From contig CAZVBE010000010.1 of assembly GCA_964625335.1 (NCBI GenBank), positions 9,974-73,973 of the forward strand: a DNA stretch of 64,000 nt, in the 5' to 3' direction. This document shows, in pieces, positions 27,158-35,357 of the stretch. The notes beneath the pieces were generated by a model, which made no database searches, was not told the origin of the DNA, and was given only the letters and a program-made list of their open reading frames with translations. Numbering within the stretch: the stretch's first letter is position 1; each line of letters begins with the position of its first letter. The DNA comes from CAZGUG01 sp964625335. GTDB lineage: Bacteria; Bacillota; Clostridia; Ch29. The translations under genes and the position numbers were made by a program.

Positions 27158-27922
27158 ATGCTAAAGAGTACCGGTATAGCCACAAATAAGGACCTTGAAA
27201 CGGTAATACCAGCCAAGGAAAGGCTGTTAAAGGGTCCTGTGGCTGTAATTGAATGCTTTGAAAAAATTCCGTGTAACCCATGCTATACATCGTGTAAAAG
27301 AGGAGCCATTAAGGAATTCGCCGACATAAACGACCGCCCGGAACTGGATGTCGATAAATGTAACGGCTGCGGCGTATGTATTTCAAACTGTCCCGGACTT
27401 GCAATCTTCGTAGTAGACGAGGCTTATTCGGAAACAGAGGCACTGATAAAGCTGCCCTATGAATTTTTCCCTTTACCGGATGAGGGCGCCTTTGTAACAG
27501 GCCTTGACAGGGCCGGTAAACCCGTATGCAGGGCAAAGGTAATTAAGATTCAAAATGGAAAGGCCCAGGATAGAACACCGGTGGTTTCCCTTGCAGTTCC
27601 AAAAGAGTTTTCGATGGAAGTAAGGAGCATGAGCCTTGAGGATTATTACAGCGATAACACCATAATATGCCGTTGTGAGGAAATTACCCTTGGAGAAATA
27701 AGAGAATATATAAGAAAAGGTTATCAGACGGTGGATGAAATAAAAAGAATCAGCAGAGCCGGGATGGGCCCGTGCCAGGGAAGAACATGCGGCCCGTTGA
27801 TTATGGAGGAAATAGCCAGAGCGACGGGGCAAAATGTAGCCGACCTGAAAGTGCCTACCTATAGGCCTCCTACGGTACCAATAAAATTAGGTCAGCTTGT
27901 CGGGGGTGAAAAAAATGAATAA
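27158..27922 (+). CDS. [4Fe-4S]/BFD-like [2Fe-2S] electron-transfer subunit
   Basis: The 254-residue protein has an N-terminal Cys pair region (CNPCYTSC), one ferredoxin-type motif CNGCGVCISNCPG (~68-80) and a C-terminal BFD-like [2Fe-2S] domain (CRCEE at ~169 and PCQGRTC at ~205). In HcnB/OoxA proteins the BFD domain is fused to the flavoprotein; here it is a separate subunit carrying an extra [4Fe-4S] cluster, which suggests ferredoxin-linked electron transfer. The 3' end overlaps the next gene's ATG. Confidence 0.86.
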   Translation: MLKSTGIATNKDLETVIPAKERLLKGPVAVIECFEKIPCNPCYTSCKRGAIKEFADINDRPELDVDKCNGCGVCISNCPGLAIFVVDEAYSETEALIKLPYEFFPLPDEGAFVTGLDRAGKPVCRAKVIKIQNGKAQDRTPVVSLAVPKEFSMEVRSMSLEDYYSDNTIICRCEEITLGEIREYIRKGYQTVDEIKRISRAGMGPCQGRTCGPLIMEEIARATGQNVADLKVPTYRPPTVPIKLGQLVGGEKNE

Positions 27923-29063
27923 AACTGCCAGCGCAGTCATTATAGGCGGAGGTATTTCCGGATGCGCCATCGCATACAACCTTGCAAAAAAGGGAATGAA
28001 GGATATTGTAATTCTAGAAAAAGAATACCTGTGCAGCGGCGCGACGGGAAGATGCGGAGCAGGTATACGTATGCAGTGGGGAACCGAGATGAACTGCAAG
28101 CTCGCAAAATACAGCGTTGAATTTTTCGAAACCGCAAATGAAGTACTGGAATACGAGTATGATATAGGCTTCAAACAGGGCGGTTACCTTATTATTGCCG
28201 CTACCGAAAAAGAAGTAACTCAGTTTAAGAAAAACGTAGCGCTTCAAAACAGCCTTGGTATCCCTTCAAAATTTATTACGCCCCTTGAAGCCAAGGAAAT
28301 AGTACCCCATATGGACGAGACCAAAATTATCGGAGCAACCTTTAACCCAAAGGACGGACACTTAGATCCCTTCCATACAACCCAGGCCTATGCCAATGCG
28401 GCAAAGCGGCTGGGGGTAGAAATTATGACCTATACAGAGGTAACCGGCATCAAGGTTGAAAACGGTAAGATAAAAGGCGTACAAACGGATAAGGGCTTTA
28501 TAAGCACCCCTGTTGTTGTTAATGCCGCCGGCGGACATTCGCAACAAATAGGCGAAATGGTGGGCATAAACCTTCCCATATTCTCCGAAAGGCACCAGAT
28601 ACTTGTAACAGAAGCGGTTGAACCTATGCAGGGGCCTATGTTTATGTCCTTTTCACAGAACATCTACTGTCAGCAGACACCCCACGGCAGCTTCATTATG
28701 GGCAGGGGGGACCCCAACGAGCCCCGGGATTTAAGGGTTACATCCGGTTGGGAGTTTCTGGAGGAGATGGCCAAGACCTGCATTAAATTCCTGCCGCCGC
28801 TAAAAGATTTAAGAATGGTGCGCCAATGGTCGGGCCTTTATAATATTTCACCCGACCGCCAGCCTATATATGGAACCGTAAAGGATGCAGAGGGCTTTTA
28901 CCTGGCATGCGGATACAGCGGCCATGGATTTATGTTCGGACCGGTTACCGGTGTGGTAATGGCAGAAACAATATTAGGTGAAACACCGACTATTCCGATA
29001 CACATGCTGGGTATTGACCGGTTTGAAAAGGGAGAGTTATTACTTGAACCCTCTGTAGTTTAG
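27915..29063 (+). CDS. FAD-dependent oxidoreductase (DAO family), catalytic amine/amino-acid dehydrogenase subunit
   Basis: D-amino-acid oxidase/sarcosine oxidase-beta fold. FAD motif GGGISGCAIAYNLAKKG (~10-26), then GATGRCGAGIRMQWG, which resembles the covalent-flavin region but shows no clear flavin-linking His, and a C-terminal CGYSGHGFMFGP segment typical of sarcosine/glycine/proline dehydrogenases. The ATG at 27915 follows GGGGGTG; an in-frame TTG at 27897 is less likely. 382 residues. With the three genes before it, it completes an HcnABC/LhpBEF-like complex. The substrate (sarcosine, hydroxyproline, an opine or another imino acid) cannot be chosen from sequence. Confidence 0.87.
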   Translation: MNKTASAVIIGGGISGCAIAYNLAKKGMKDIVILEKEYLCSGATGRCGAGIRMQWGTEMNCKLAKYSVEFFETANEVLEYEYDIGFKQGGYLIIAATEKEVTQFKKNVALQNSLGIPSKFITPLEAKEIVPHMDETKIIGATFNPKDGHLDPFHTTQAYANAAKRLGVEIMTYTEVTGIKVENGKIKGVQTDKGFISTPVVVNAAGGHSQQIGEMVGINLPIFSERHQILVTEAVEPMQGPMFMSFSQNIYCQQTPHGSFIMGRGDPNEPRDLRVTSGWEFLEEMAKTCIKFLPPLKDLRMVRQWSGLYNISPDRQPIYGTVKDAEGFYLACGYSGHGFMFGPVTGVVMAETILGETPTIPIHMLGIDRFEKGELLLEPSVV

Positions 29064-29234
29064 TAATATTGAAATATTGAAAACATATTAGTAATATAAT
29101 ATAATGAATCCGGATTAGACATATCATTATACATTATATAGTTCCAATCCTTTAAGGCGCCGGGAAAAATGAAAATATAATAATTCTTTCCCTGACGCAG
29201 TTCTAATATAACAATGAAGGGGGGCAAGTCAGAA

Positions 29235-29621
29235 TTGAAAATTGTAGCCACAAAACCAGAACTATGTATTGGTTGTAAGGCATGTGAGGAAGCTTGTTCA
29301 AAGGTACTGTTTAAGGATACCAACCCTGAAAAGTCCGCAATTAGAATCACACAAAAAAGCGACAGCGGATATGATATCAATGTCTGCAACCAATGCGGAG
29401 AATGCATTGACATCTGTCAAGTCCAGGCAATTTCAAGAAACAAAAACGGTACAGTAATGATTGACATGGACAAATGCGTACACTGCTATGCCTGTGTGGG
29501 ATTTTGCCCGATTCTGGCCATGAGGTACCAGAAAGACATAACCGGGCCGTTTAAATGCATATCATGCGGCGCATGCACCAGAGAATGCACTACCGGTGCT
29601 ATCTTCATGAAAGAAGTTTAG
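29235..29621 (+). CDS. ferredoxin-like protein with four [4Fe-4S] motifs
   Basis: The 128-residue protein holds four CxxCxxC motifs: CIGCKACEEAC, CNQCGECIDIC, CVHCYACVGFC and CISCGACTREC. It is therefore a polyferredoxin of the type paired with aldehyde ferredoxin oxidoreductases (AorA-like). The start is a TTG at 29235, 10 bases after AAGGGGGGC; an in-frame ATG at 29214 lies upstream of that ribosome site. AOR follows after 19 bases. About 170 bases of AT-rich DNA before it may hold a second promoter. Confidence 0.87.
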   Translation: MKIVATKPELCIGCKACEEACSKVLFKDTNPEKSAIRITQKSDSGYDINVCNQCGECIDICQVQAISRNKNGTVMIDMDKCVHCYACVGFCPILAMRYQKDITGPFKCISCGACTRECTTGAIFMKEV

Positions 29622-29640
29622 AGTAAAGGAGGGATAATCT

Positions 29641-31818
29641 ATGGAATGCAAAAAAACCGGTAATATAAGTGTGGAAGAGCTTAAAAAAACGCATAAATTG
29701 CTGCAGAGCAGCAGTTTCGAAGCAAAGAAAATAAATAAAGGATATGCCGACAGGTCTTTATATGTAAATCTGTCAACAAACGAAGTTAAGGTAAAACCCA
29801 TTTCGGAGGATATGAAAGCCAAGTTTACCGGGGGCAGGGGATACGGGATGAAGTACCTTTGGGATGCGGTGAATCCCGACACCAAATGGAACAGCCCCGA
29901 AAACGAGATTATTATTGCCCAGGGACCTATAGGGGGTATAACTCAATACCCGGGATCAGGGAAATCCTACGTGGTAACAATATCGCCATTAACCGACATA
30001 CCGGTAGACAGCAATGTCGGAGGATATTTTGGTCCCCTGGTTAAGTTCTGCGGTTTTGATGCCCTTGAAATACAGGGTAAGGCGGAAAAGGACGTAATTG
30101 TATTTATTGACGGGGACAATAACAGGGTTGCAATAGAGGAAGCTCCGGCCGAATGCGTTAACAGCCATATTCTCGCAGAAACCTTGACAGAGATGTATTC
30201 GGAATCGGAAGAGGACAAAAGAAACGTTTCGGTGGTATCTGCAGGAACAGCTGCCGGAAATACCCGCATCGGCGTGCTAAACTTTTCCCATTATGATTTG
30301 CGCCGGAAAAAATGCAAGATGAAACAGGCGGGCAGAGGCGGAATAGGAACGGTTTTCAGAGACAAAAAAATTAAAGCCCTGGTGGTCAAGAAAACCGGCG
30401 TGAAGGGCGATACAAACAATCCCGCAGATTTGGACAAAATAATAAGGACAGGTATAAAGCTGCACAGGGAAATACATGATAACGATGACAAGCAGTGCAG
30501 AATGAGGGTACATGGTACCACCCAGCTTGTTAATGCCATGAACGCCCACGACCTTTTGCCTGTTAATAATTTCCAGTTTGGAAAACATCCCGAGGGCGAA
30601 AAACTAGGAAAAGAAAGCTTCGAAAAGATGTTTGACCTTGGCAAGCCCGACGGATGCTGGTACGGCTGCACGTTGGCCTGTGCCCATGCGCTGACCGACT
30701 TTGAAATAAAAACAGGACCCTATAAGGGTCAAAAAGTGTTTGCCGAGGGACCGGAATATGAAACCCTAGCAGGCTGCGGCTCCAACTGCGGCATATTCGA
30801 CCCCAGAGACGTTGTGGAAACTAACTTCTACTGCGATACCTACGGAGTTGATACCATTTCCTTTGGTACCCTTTGCGCCTTTGTTATGGAATGCTTTGAA
30901 AGGGGCGTCATAAGCAAGGAAATTACCGGAGGGCTTGATTTAAGATTTGGTAACTGGGAAGCCCAGATGGAACTGCTCCATCAGATGGCAAAGGGTGAAG
31001 GCTTCGGCGTTGTCGCAGGTCAGGGTGTTCACCGTATGAAAAAAATGTTTGTCGAGCAGTACGGGGCCGACAAGGATTTTCTTAACGATATCGGGATGGA
31101 AGCAAAGGGCCTTGAATTTTCCGAGTACATTTCAAAGGAATCCCTTGCCCAACAGGGCGGCTACGGGACCGCCAACAAGGGACCGCAGCACGATGAAAAC
31201 TGGCTGATATTCTCGGACATGATCAGGAATCTTATGCCTACTTTTAACGACAAGGCCGAGGCTCTTTATTACTTCCCGCTGTTCAGGACATGGTTTAGCA
31301 TAGTAGGGCTTTGCAAACTTCCCTGGAACGACATAGAGCCCGCAGACAACCATCAGCAGGAGGAACCGGGAAAGGTCCCCGAGCATGTTCAAAACTATGT
31401 GGAACTGTTTAAGGCGGTGACCGGCAAGGAGTTTTCGCAGGAAGAAATGCTTTTGCAGTCAGAAAGGGTTTATAATCTGCAGAAGGTGTTCTGCCTGAAG
31501 ATGGGTAAGGGCCTGCGCAGCTATGATAATATACCCTACCGCGCCGTGGGGCCGGTTACAGTCGAGGAATACGAGTCCCGCAAGGAGCGCTACGACAAAC
31601 AACTGGAAGATCTAGTAGGAGTCAACCCGGCCGGAATGTCGTTAGAGGACAAGATTAAAGCTTTGAGAGACTACCGGGAAAACAGATACAAAAAACTCCT
31701 TGATGTCGTCTATAAAAGACGGGGCTGGACAAATAATGCAATACCCACCGTGGAAAAACTGCAGCAGCTTGGCATAGACTATCCGGATGTTGTCGCGGTG
31801 GTTAAACAGTATCTGTAG
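29641..31818 (+). CDS. aldehyde ferredoxin oxidoreductase family protein (tungstopterin enzyme)
   Basis: Oxidizes aldehydes to acids with reduction of ferredoxin, using W-bis-pterin and a [4Fe-4S] cluster. After a ~40-residue N-terminal extension comes the AOR N-domain (KFTGGRGYGMKYLWD, SGKSYVVTISPLTD, GGYFGPLVKFCGFDALEIQG). The cluster ligands are the C-x3-C-x3-C set of DGCWYGCTLAC (~339-347) and a later Cys in GLCKLPWND (~557). 725 residues, longer than the archaeal ~605. The polyferredoxin before it and MoaD-like protein after it suggest a dedicated electron acceptor and cofactor supply. Confidence 0.92.
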   Translation: MECKKTGNISVEELKKTHKLLQSSSFEAKKINKGYADRSLYVNLSTNEVKVKPISEDMKAKFTGGRGYGMKYLWDAVNPDTKWNSPENEIIIAQGPIGGITQYPGSGKSYVVTISPLTDIPVDSNVGGYFGPLVKFCGFDALEIQGKAEKDVIVFIDGDNNRVAIEEAPAECVNSHILAETLTEMYSESEEDKRNVSVVSAGTAAGNTRIGVLNFSHYDLRRKKCKMKQAGRGGIGTVFRDKKIKALVVKKTGVKGDTNNPADLDKIIRTGIKLHREIHDNDDKQCRMRVHGTTQLVNAMNAHDLLPVNNFQFGKHPEGEKLGKESFEKMFDLGKPDGCWYGCTLACAHALTDFEIKTGPYKGQKVFAEGPEYETLAGCGSNCGIFDPRDVVETNFYCDTYGVDTISFGTLCAFVMECFERGVISKEITGGLDLRFGNWEAQMELLHQMAKGEGFGVVAGQGVHRMKKMFVEQYGADKDFLNDIGMEAKGLEFSEYISKESLAQQGGYGTANKGPQHDENWLIFSDMIRNLMPTFNDKAEALYYFPLFRTWFSIVGLCKLPWNDIEPADNHQQEEPGKVPEHVQNYVELFKAVTGKEFSQEEMLLQSERVYNLQKVFCLKMGKGLRSYDNIPYRAVGPVTVEEYESRKERYDKQLEDLVGVNPAGMSLEDKIKALRDYRENRYKKLLDVVYKRRGWTNNAIPTVEKLQQLGIDYPDVVAVVKQYL

Positions 31819-31842
31819 AATTATATGCAGGGCGGAGGTAAT

Positions 31843-32049
31843 ATGGTTAAGGTAAACGATAAGGATATGAAGTGGCAGGAAGGAATGACGGTTGAGGACG
31901 CAATTAAGTTTGTTGAGTATCCCAAATACAATTATCCTATACTTGTTGTAACACAAAACGGCGAACACATACAAAACGACATGTTCGATAAAACACCTGT
32001 CGCCGAGGGTGACGTAATTAAGATATTACAGCCCCTGGCAGGAGGATGA
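31843..32049 (+). CDS. MoaD/ThiS-family sulfur carrier
   Basis: Beta-grasp protein of 68 residues ending in the di-glycine PLAGG used for thiocarboxylate formation. GGCGGAGG lies before the ATG at 31843; an in-frame ATG at 31825 precedes that site. Linked to AOR, it most likely provides sulfur for the tungsten pterin dithiolene. ThiS-type function cannot be excluded. Last gene of the operon, followed by a strong terminator. Confidence 0.85.
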   Translation: MVKVNDKDMKWQEGMTVEDAIKFVEYPKYNYPILVVTQNGEHIQNDMFDKTPVAEGDVIKILQPLAGG

Positions 32050-32057
32050 GAAGCAAA

Positions 32058-32093
32058 AAAACCCGGCGTTATTAGCATAACGCCGGGTTTTTT
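32058..32093 (+). terminator. strong terminator closing the AOR operon
   Basis: A perfect 15-bp stem (32058-32072 with 32077-32091), loop TAGC, with a T run through 32093. About 250 bases follow to 32341 with no gene seen. Confidence 0.93.
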
Positions 32094-32341
32094 GCTGTTT
32101 TGGCGTCTATATTCCCTTGCTTTGGCGATAACGCCTCCAAAGGCTTTTTAAGCAGATTATGTCATATTATATACCAAAGATATGCAGCACTATCATTTAT
32201 CGCCTTATACGGCCGATTAGAGGCCTTCTTTTTCTTTGTAAGTAAAAAAACTGCTTGCAAGATAGATTTTACAATGTGTATTCTGTTTGGAGCTACAAAA
32301 ACTAGAATATACGAATACGAAATCCATCTGGAGGTATGCTG

Positions 32342-33148
32342 ATGAAGAAAACTTTTTTAATATTCCTGTTATCTTTACTGATATTGTTATCGGGTATATC
32401 ATGTGCCGGAACCGAACCCGAAACAGAACCGGAAGAACAGCCAGGCCAAACCGAACAGCCACAGGCAGACTATGATGATGGAGTATATTCACTGGAAGAC
32501 GAATTTGACGACCGTGGCTGGAAACCTATTGTTACAGTAGTAGTTGAGGGAGAAAAAATCACCAAAGCCTATTATGATGAAATAAATGAGGAAAACCAGT
32601 TAAAAGGTTTTGACCAGGAATATCTTGAGCGTTGGAAAGAAAGCTCAGGAGAAAACCTTATGACCGCCGGCCCCGAGCTGGCAGATGTTCTTATACAGCA
32701 ACAAGATCCAGACAAGGTTGATACGGTATCCGGAGCTACAAGCACCTCGGAAAAGTTCAAACAATTAATATCGGATGCCTTGGAGCAATCTCCCCAGTCA
32801 AAAAAAGAGGCCGGATATTACGATGGATTACAAAAAGCCGAAGGTGAATACGATGAGCGGGGCTGGAAACCCTTCGTTGCAGTCATAGTTGAGGATGGCA
32901 GGATTACAGATGCCTATTACGATGAAGTAAACGATGGGACCCGAAAGTTTAAAAGCTACGATGATGAATACAACGCAAACTGGAAGGAAAGCAGCGGGTC
33001 AAACCTGCAGCTTGCAAGGCCACAGCTCGTCCAAGAATTGATAAATGAGCAAAATACCGATGAAATCGATACTGTAACCGGAGCCACGTCAACAAGTGGC
33101 AAATTCAAGGAATTAATAGAAGAAGCCCTGGCGCCCTTTGAAGGATAA
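32342..33148 (+). CDS. lipoprotein with two tandem FMN-binding domains
   Basis: A lipoprotein signal (hydrophobic residues ~4-17, lipobox LSGISC) is followed by an acidic E/P/Q-rich linker and two FMN_bind repeats (~45-150 and ~160-268). Each repeat ends in the flavinylation motif: VDTVSGATSTS and IDTVTGATSTS, whose Thr accepts FMN from ApbE. The repeats are clearly duplicated (YDDGVYSLEDEFDDRGWKP against YYDGLQKAEGEYDERGWKP). The layout resembles Listeria PplA, an extracellular electron-transfer lipoprotein. The second ATG (32342) fits the GGAGG better than the one at 32336. No apbE is in the window. Confidence 0.85.
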   Translation: MKKTFLIFLLSLLILLSGISCAGTEPETEPEEQPGQTEQPQADYDDGVYSLEDEFDDRGWKPIVTVVVEGEKITKAYYDEINEENQLKGFDQEYLERWKESSGENLMTAGPELADVLIQQQDPDKVDTVSGATSTSEKFKQLISDALEQSPQSKKEAGYYDGLQKAEGEYDERGWKPFVAVIVEDGRITDAYYDEVNDGTRKFKSYDDEYNANWKESSGSNLQLARPQLVQELINEQNTDEIDTVTGATSTSGKFKELIEEALAPFEG

Positions 33149-33180
33149 AATATTAGCTCCGTCCAGGCAGTGAGCCTACA

Positions 33181-33224
33181 GAGATGTTGGTGTATAATGC
33201 TTTTATATCCGGCATCTCATTTTT
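33181..33224 (+). terminator. probable terminator after the FMN lipoprotein
   Basis: A 10-bp stem with two G-T pairs (33181-33190 with 33209-33218), then ATTTTTA. The rest of the 33149-33566 gap holds the recombinase promoter and an inverted repeat, and no gene. Confidence 0.6.
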
Positions 33225-33463
33225 ACTGTCTGAAAGAACCGTAAAGCAGTTTGTTTTTTTGTTTCTTCCTATGAAATATAAAAAGTTTTGATAGGGGCGT
33301 AGTTTTACATAATACTATTATTGTATATTAATAGTATTAAACTTTTTCGTCAGGCATTTTTTAGATGGGAAAACTGCTGTAATATATTTAGCACAGCATA
33401 GAAAGCATAATAATGTCGCTTATGGGCAGTCGAAAATTGGTGAATACAAAAATCTACAATTTA

Positions 33464-33472
33464 TGTTATAAT
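33464..33472 (+). promoter_or_regulatory. extended -10 promoter upstream of the tyrosine recombinase
   Basis: TGTTATAAT (TGn plus TATAAT at 33467-33472) with no clear -35 element. Transcripts would carry a ~90-base leader containing the inverted repeat at 33526-33553. Confidence 0.5.
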
Positions 33473-33525
33473 AGAGAAGGCGCGGTTTATCCACAGGGAA
33501 ATTGCGTCTTTTGTGTATAACTACC

Positions 33526-33553
33526 ATTATACAAAATATCCATTTTGTATAAT
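33526..33553. repeat. 12-bp perfect inverted repeat upstream of the recombinase ribosome site
   Basis: ATTATACAAAAT (33526-33537) and ATTTTGTATAAT (33542-33553) with spacer ATCC, ending two bases before AGGAGG at 33556. It could be an operator or an RNA hairpin that limits translation. The arm layout does not fit a dif site, in which the ATAA/TTAT ends face the centre. Confidence 0.8.
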
Positions 33554-33566
33554 TAGGAGGAAGAAT

Positions 33567-34550
33567 ATGAACAATATACCCCTACCCCTTATAAGTTTCT
33601 TAAATTACATGGAGACCATTAAAGGAAAGTCAAAAAGCACGGTAAAGGAATACTACTATGACCTGCGTACCTTCTTTCGCTATTTAAAGGTTGAACGGGG
33701 TCTTGTACCCAAGATTGCCGAATTTGAAAAAATCCGCATAGATGATATTGATATAGAATTCATTAAATCCGTTACTTTAAATGAGCTGTACGGATTTATC
33801 TCCTATGTAAGCTTTGTAAGGCACAACAACAACTCGGCCAAAGCCCGCAAGGTCTCTACCCTACGCTCTTTTTTTAAATTTTTGCACACCAAAATGAAAA
33901 TGATAGATGAGAACCCAACCGATGAATTGGAGACGCCCAAGATTTCATCCCGCCACCCTGTTCATCTTACCCTAATGGAAGCCAGGGAGCTTTTGGATGC
34001 GGTAGAGGGCGAATTTCGGGACAGGGACTACTGCATGCTGACACTTTTTTTGAATTGCGGACTAAGGCTGTCAGAGCTCGTAAGCATCAATATAAGCAAT
34101 ATCAGGGGCGATACCCTGACCGTAATCGGAAAAGGCAATAAGGAGCGAACTGTCTACCTCAATGAAGCCTGCCTTAAAGCCATAGAGGATTACCTCAGGG
34201 TGAGGCCCAGGAACGGTGTAAAAGACAGGGATGCCCTGTTTATCAGCAAAAGAAAGCAGCGGATAAGCAATAAAACAGTCCAGCATATAGTTAAAAAGTA
34301 TGTGGAAAAAGCGGGACTGGATACCGAAAAGTATTCTGCCCATAAGTTGAGGCATACCGCCGCCACCCTCATGTACAAACACGGTGACGTAGATATCAGA
34401 GCCCTGCAGCAGATTCTGGGGCACTCGAGCATATCCACCACCCAGATATATACCCATGTGGACGATAAAAGGCTAAGGGATGCAATGAAGAAAAATCCCC
34501 TCTCAAATGATAAAAAGGATGCAAATGTAAAAAAAAATAATGATGAATAA
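33567..34550 (+). CDS. tyrosine recombinase, XerC/XerD type
   Basis: Site-specific recombinase of 327 residues. It has an N-terminal SAM-like DNA-binding domain (SKSTVKEYYYDLRTFFRYL) and a catalytic domain with Arg in NCGLRLSELV, Lys in GKGNKERTVYL, HKLRH, LGHSS and the nucleophile Tyr in TTQIYTHV: the complete R-K-HxxR-H-Y set. GGAGG precedes the ATG at 33567. The compact size and conserved look suggest a chromosomal Xer-type enzyme rather than a phage integrase, but it borders the accessory island and could be its recombinase. Confidence 0.88.
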   Translation: MNNIPLPLISFLNYMETIKGKSKSTVKEYYYDLRTFFRYLKVERGLVPKIAEFEKIRIDDIDIEFIKSVTLNELYGFISYVSFVRHNNNSAKARKVSTLRSFFKFLHTKMKMIDENPTDELETPKISSRHPVHLTLMEARELLDAVEGEFRDRDYCMLTLFLNCGLRLSELVSINISNIRGDTLTVIGKGNKERTVYLNEACLKAIEDYLRVRPRNGVKDRDALFISKRKQRISNKTVQHIVKKYVEKAGLDTEKYSAHKLRHTAATLMYKHGDVDIRALQQILGHSSISTTQIYTHVDDKRLRDAMKKNPLSNDKKDANVKKNNDE

Positions 34551-34628
34551 TATAAATATTGTGAACTTTATATTAGTTAAATGTAAAAATACTAATTATA
34601 CGAAACAGTTCTATTATGTACTATATTT

Positions 34629-35120
34629 TTAAAAGAAGTGCTTTTTCTTTTGTCTTAATCCCTTACAATATGGACATGATGTCATATGTCTTTTCTGGTA
34701 ATACACCCTTTGCTTTGGAGACATATAGTATTTGTGATTGCAACCCATACAGTTCCACCAGACCTTATTGGTGCTGTTGGCTAGAATATGGTCTGCATCA
34801 CATAATAAATAATTATTTATGTAATCCCATTCTTCCATTAAATCAGGATGTTTTACTTTAAAAGAATTGTATCCCGGTAATATCCTTGTTTCTTTGCAGT
34901 AAGGACAAGAATCATCACCGACTTCACGTTTGTTTATAGGATAGCTATACTCCCCACCGCATGTCGCGCATAACCATTTAATTGAATATACATTATTTTT
35001 GTTAAATTCAGATGGTCTACGCTCTTCGTTTGGGCTGAATTCCTTTGCTAAATCTGGGTTAGTATCAGCTAAACTGTTGACACCTGCATATTCCGGCGTA
35101 TCCAGACGGCTAAACCGGAA
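34629..35120 (-). pseudogene. 5'-truncated zinc-ribbon (DUF4379-like) protein fragment
   Basis: On the minus strand a frame stays open from a stop near 35123 to 34629, but there is no start codon before 34838. It codes two repeats of a probable zinc-ribbon domain. One has SLADTNPDLAKEFSPN, then WLCATCGGEY and CPYC; the second has HPDLMEEWDY, VWWNCMGCNHKY and CPYC. The repeats read as an intact C-terminus of a larger protein whose 5' part is lost at the GC-rich patch beginning near 35090. Related proteins occur near HNH-type or mobile genes. No function is claimed. Confidence 0.7.
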
Positions 35121-35300
35121 TTATCCGGACACTAACTGGCGGTGCTTGCACCCGGTACAGTCAAGAGGTGTAGCGCGCGGCTTCAGCCTTGCTCTCCAGC
35201 CCCGTTGCCCCTACTTTTCGCGCCGTGTGGGAAAACAGTGTAGGTGAAGTTGTTCACCATATATTTTGAGGCGGCAGGATGTCGACGCCTCAAAAACCTA
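35090..35300. repeat. GC-rich patch with several hairpins
   Basis: Inverted repeats: ATTCCGG/CCGGAAT (35090-35096, 35115-35121), GGTGAA/TTCACC (35243-35258) and TTTTGAGGC/GCCTCAAAA (35264-35272, 35287-35295). Base composition differs sharply from the AT-rich genes on both sides. It lies just after the 3' end of the 432-residue gene and truncates the zinc-ribbon gene, so it may be a recombination site or remnant of a mobile element. No known RNA or attC consensus could be fitted. Confidence 0.5.
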
Positions 35301-35357
35301 AGCCCATTACGGAGGCCCTGTTAACATACGTATAATAAAACCTATCAAAAACTACTT

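Noticed and set aside
33526..33553. dif/Xer recombination site
   Set aside because: In dif the ATAA/TTAT ends of the arms face the central region; here they point outward, and the spacer is 4 rather than 6 bases.
34999..35247. 82-codon plus-strand open frame over the GC-rich patch
   Set aside because: It runs antisense through the clear zinc-ribbon coding sequence and the hairpin patch, has no ribosome site and shows no domain. The open frame is most likely an effect of base composition.
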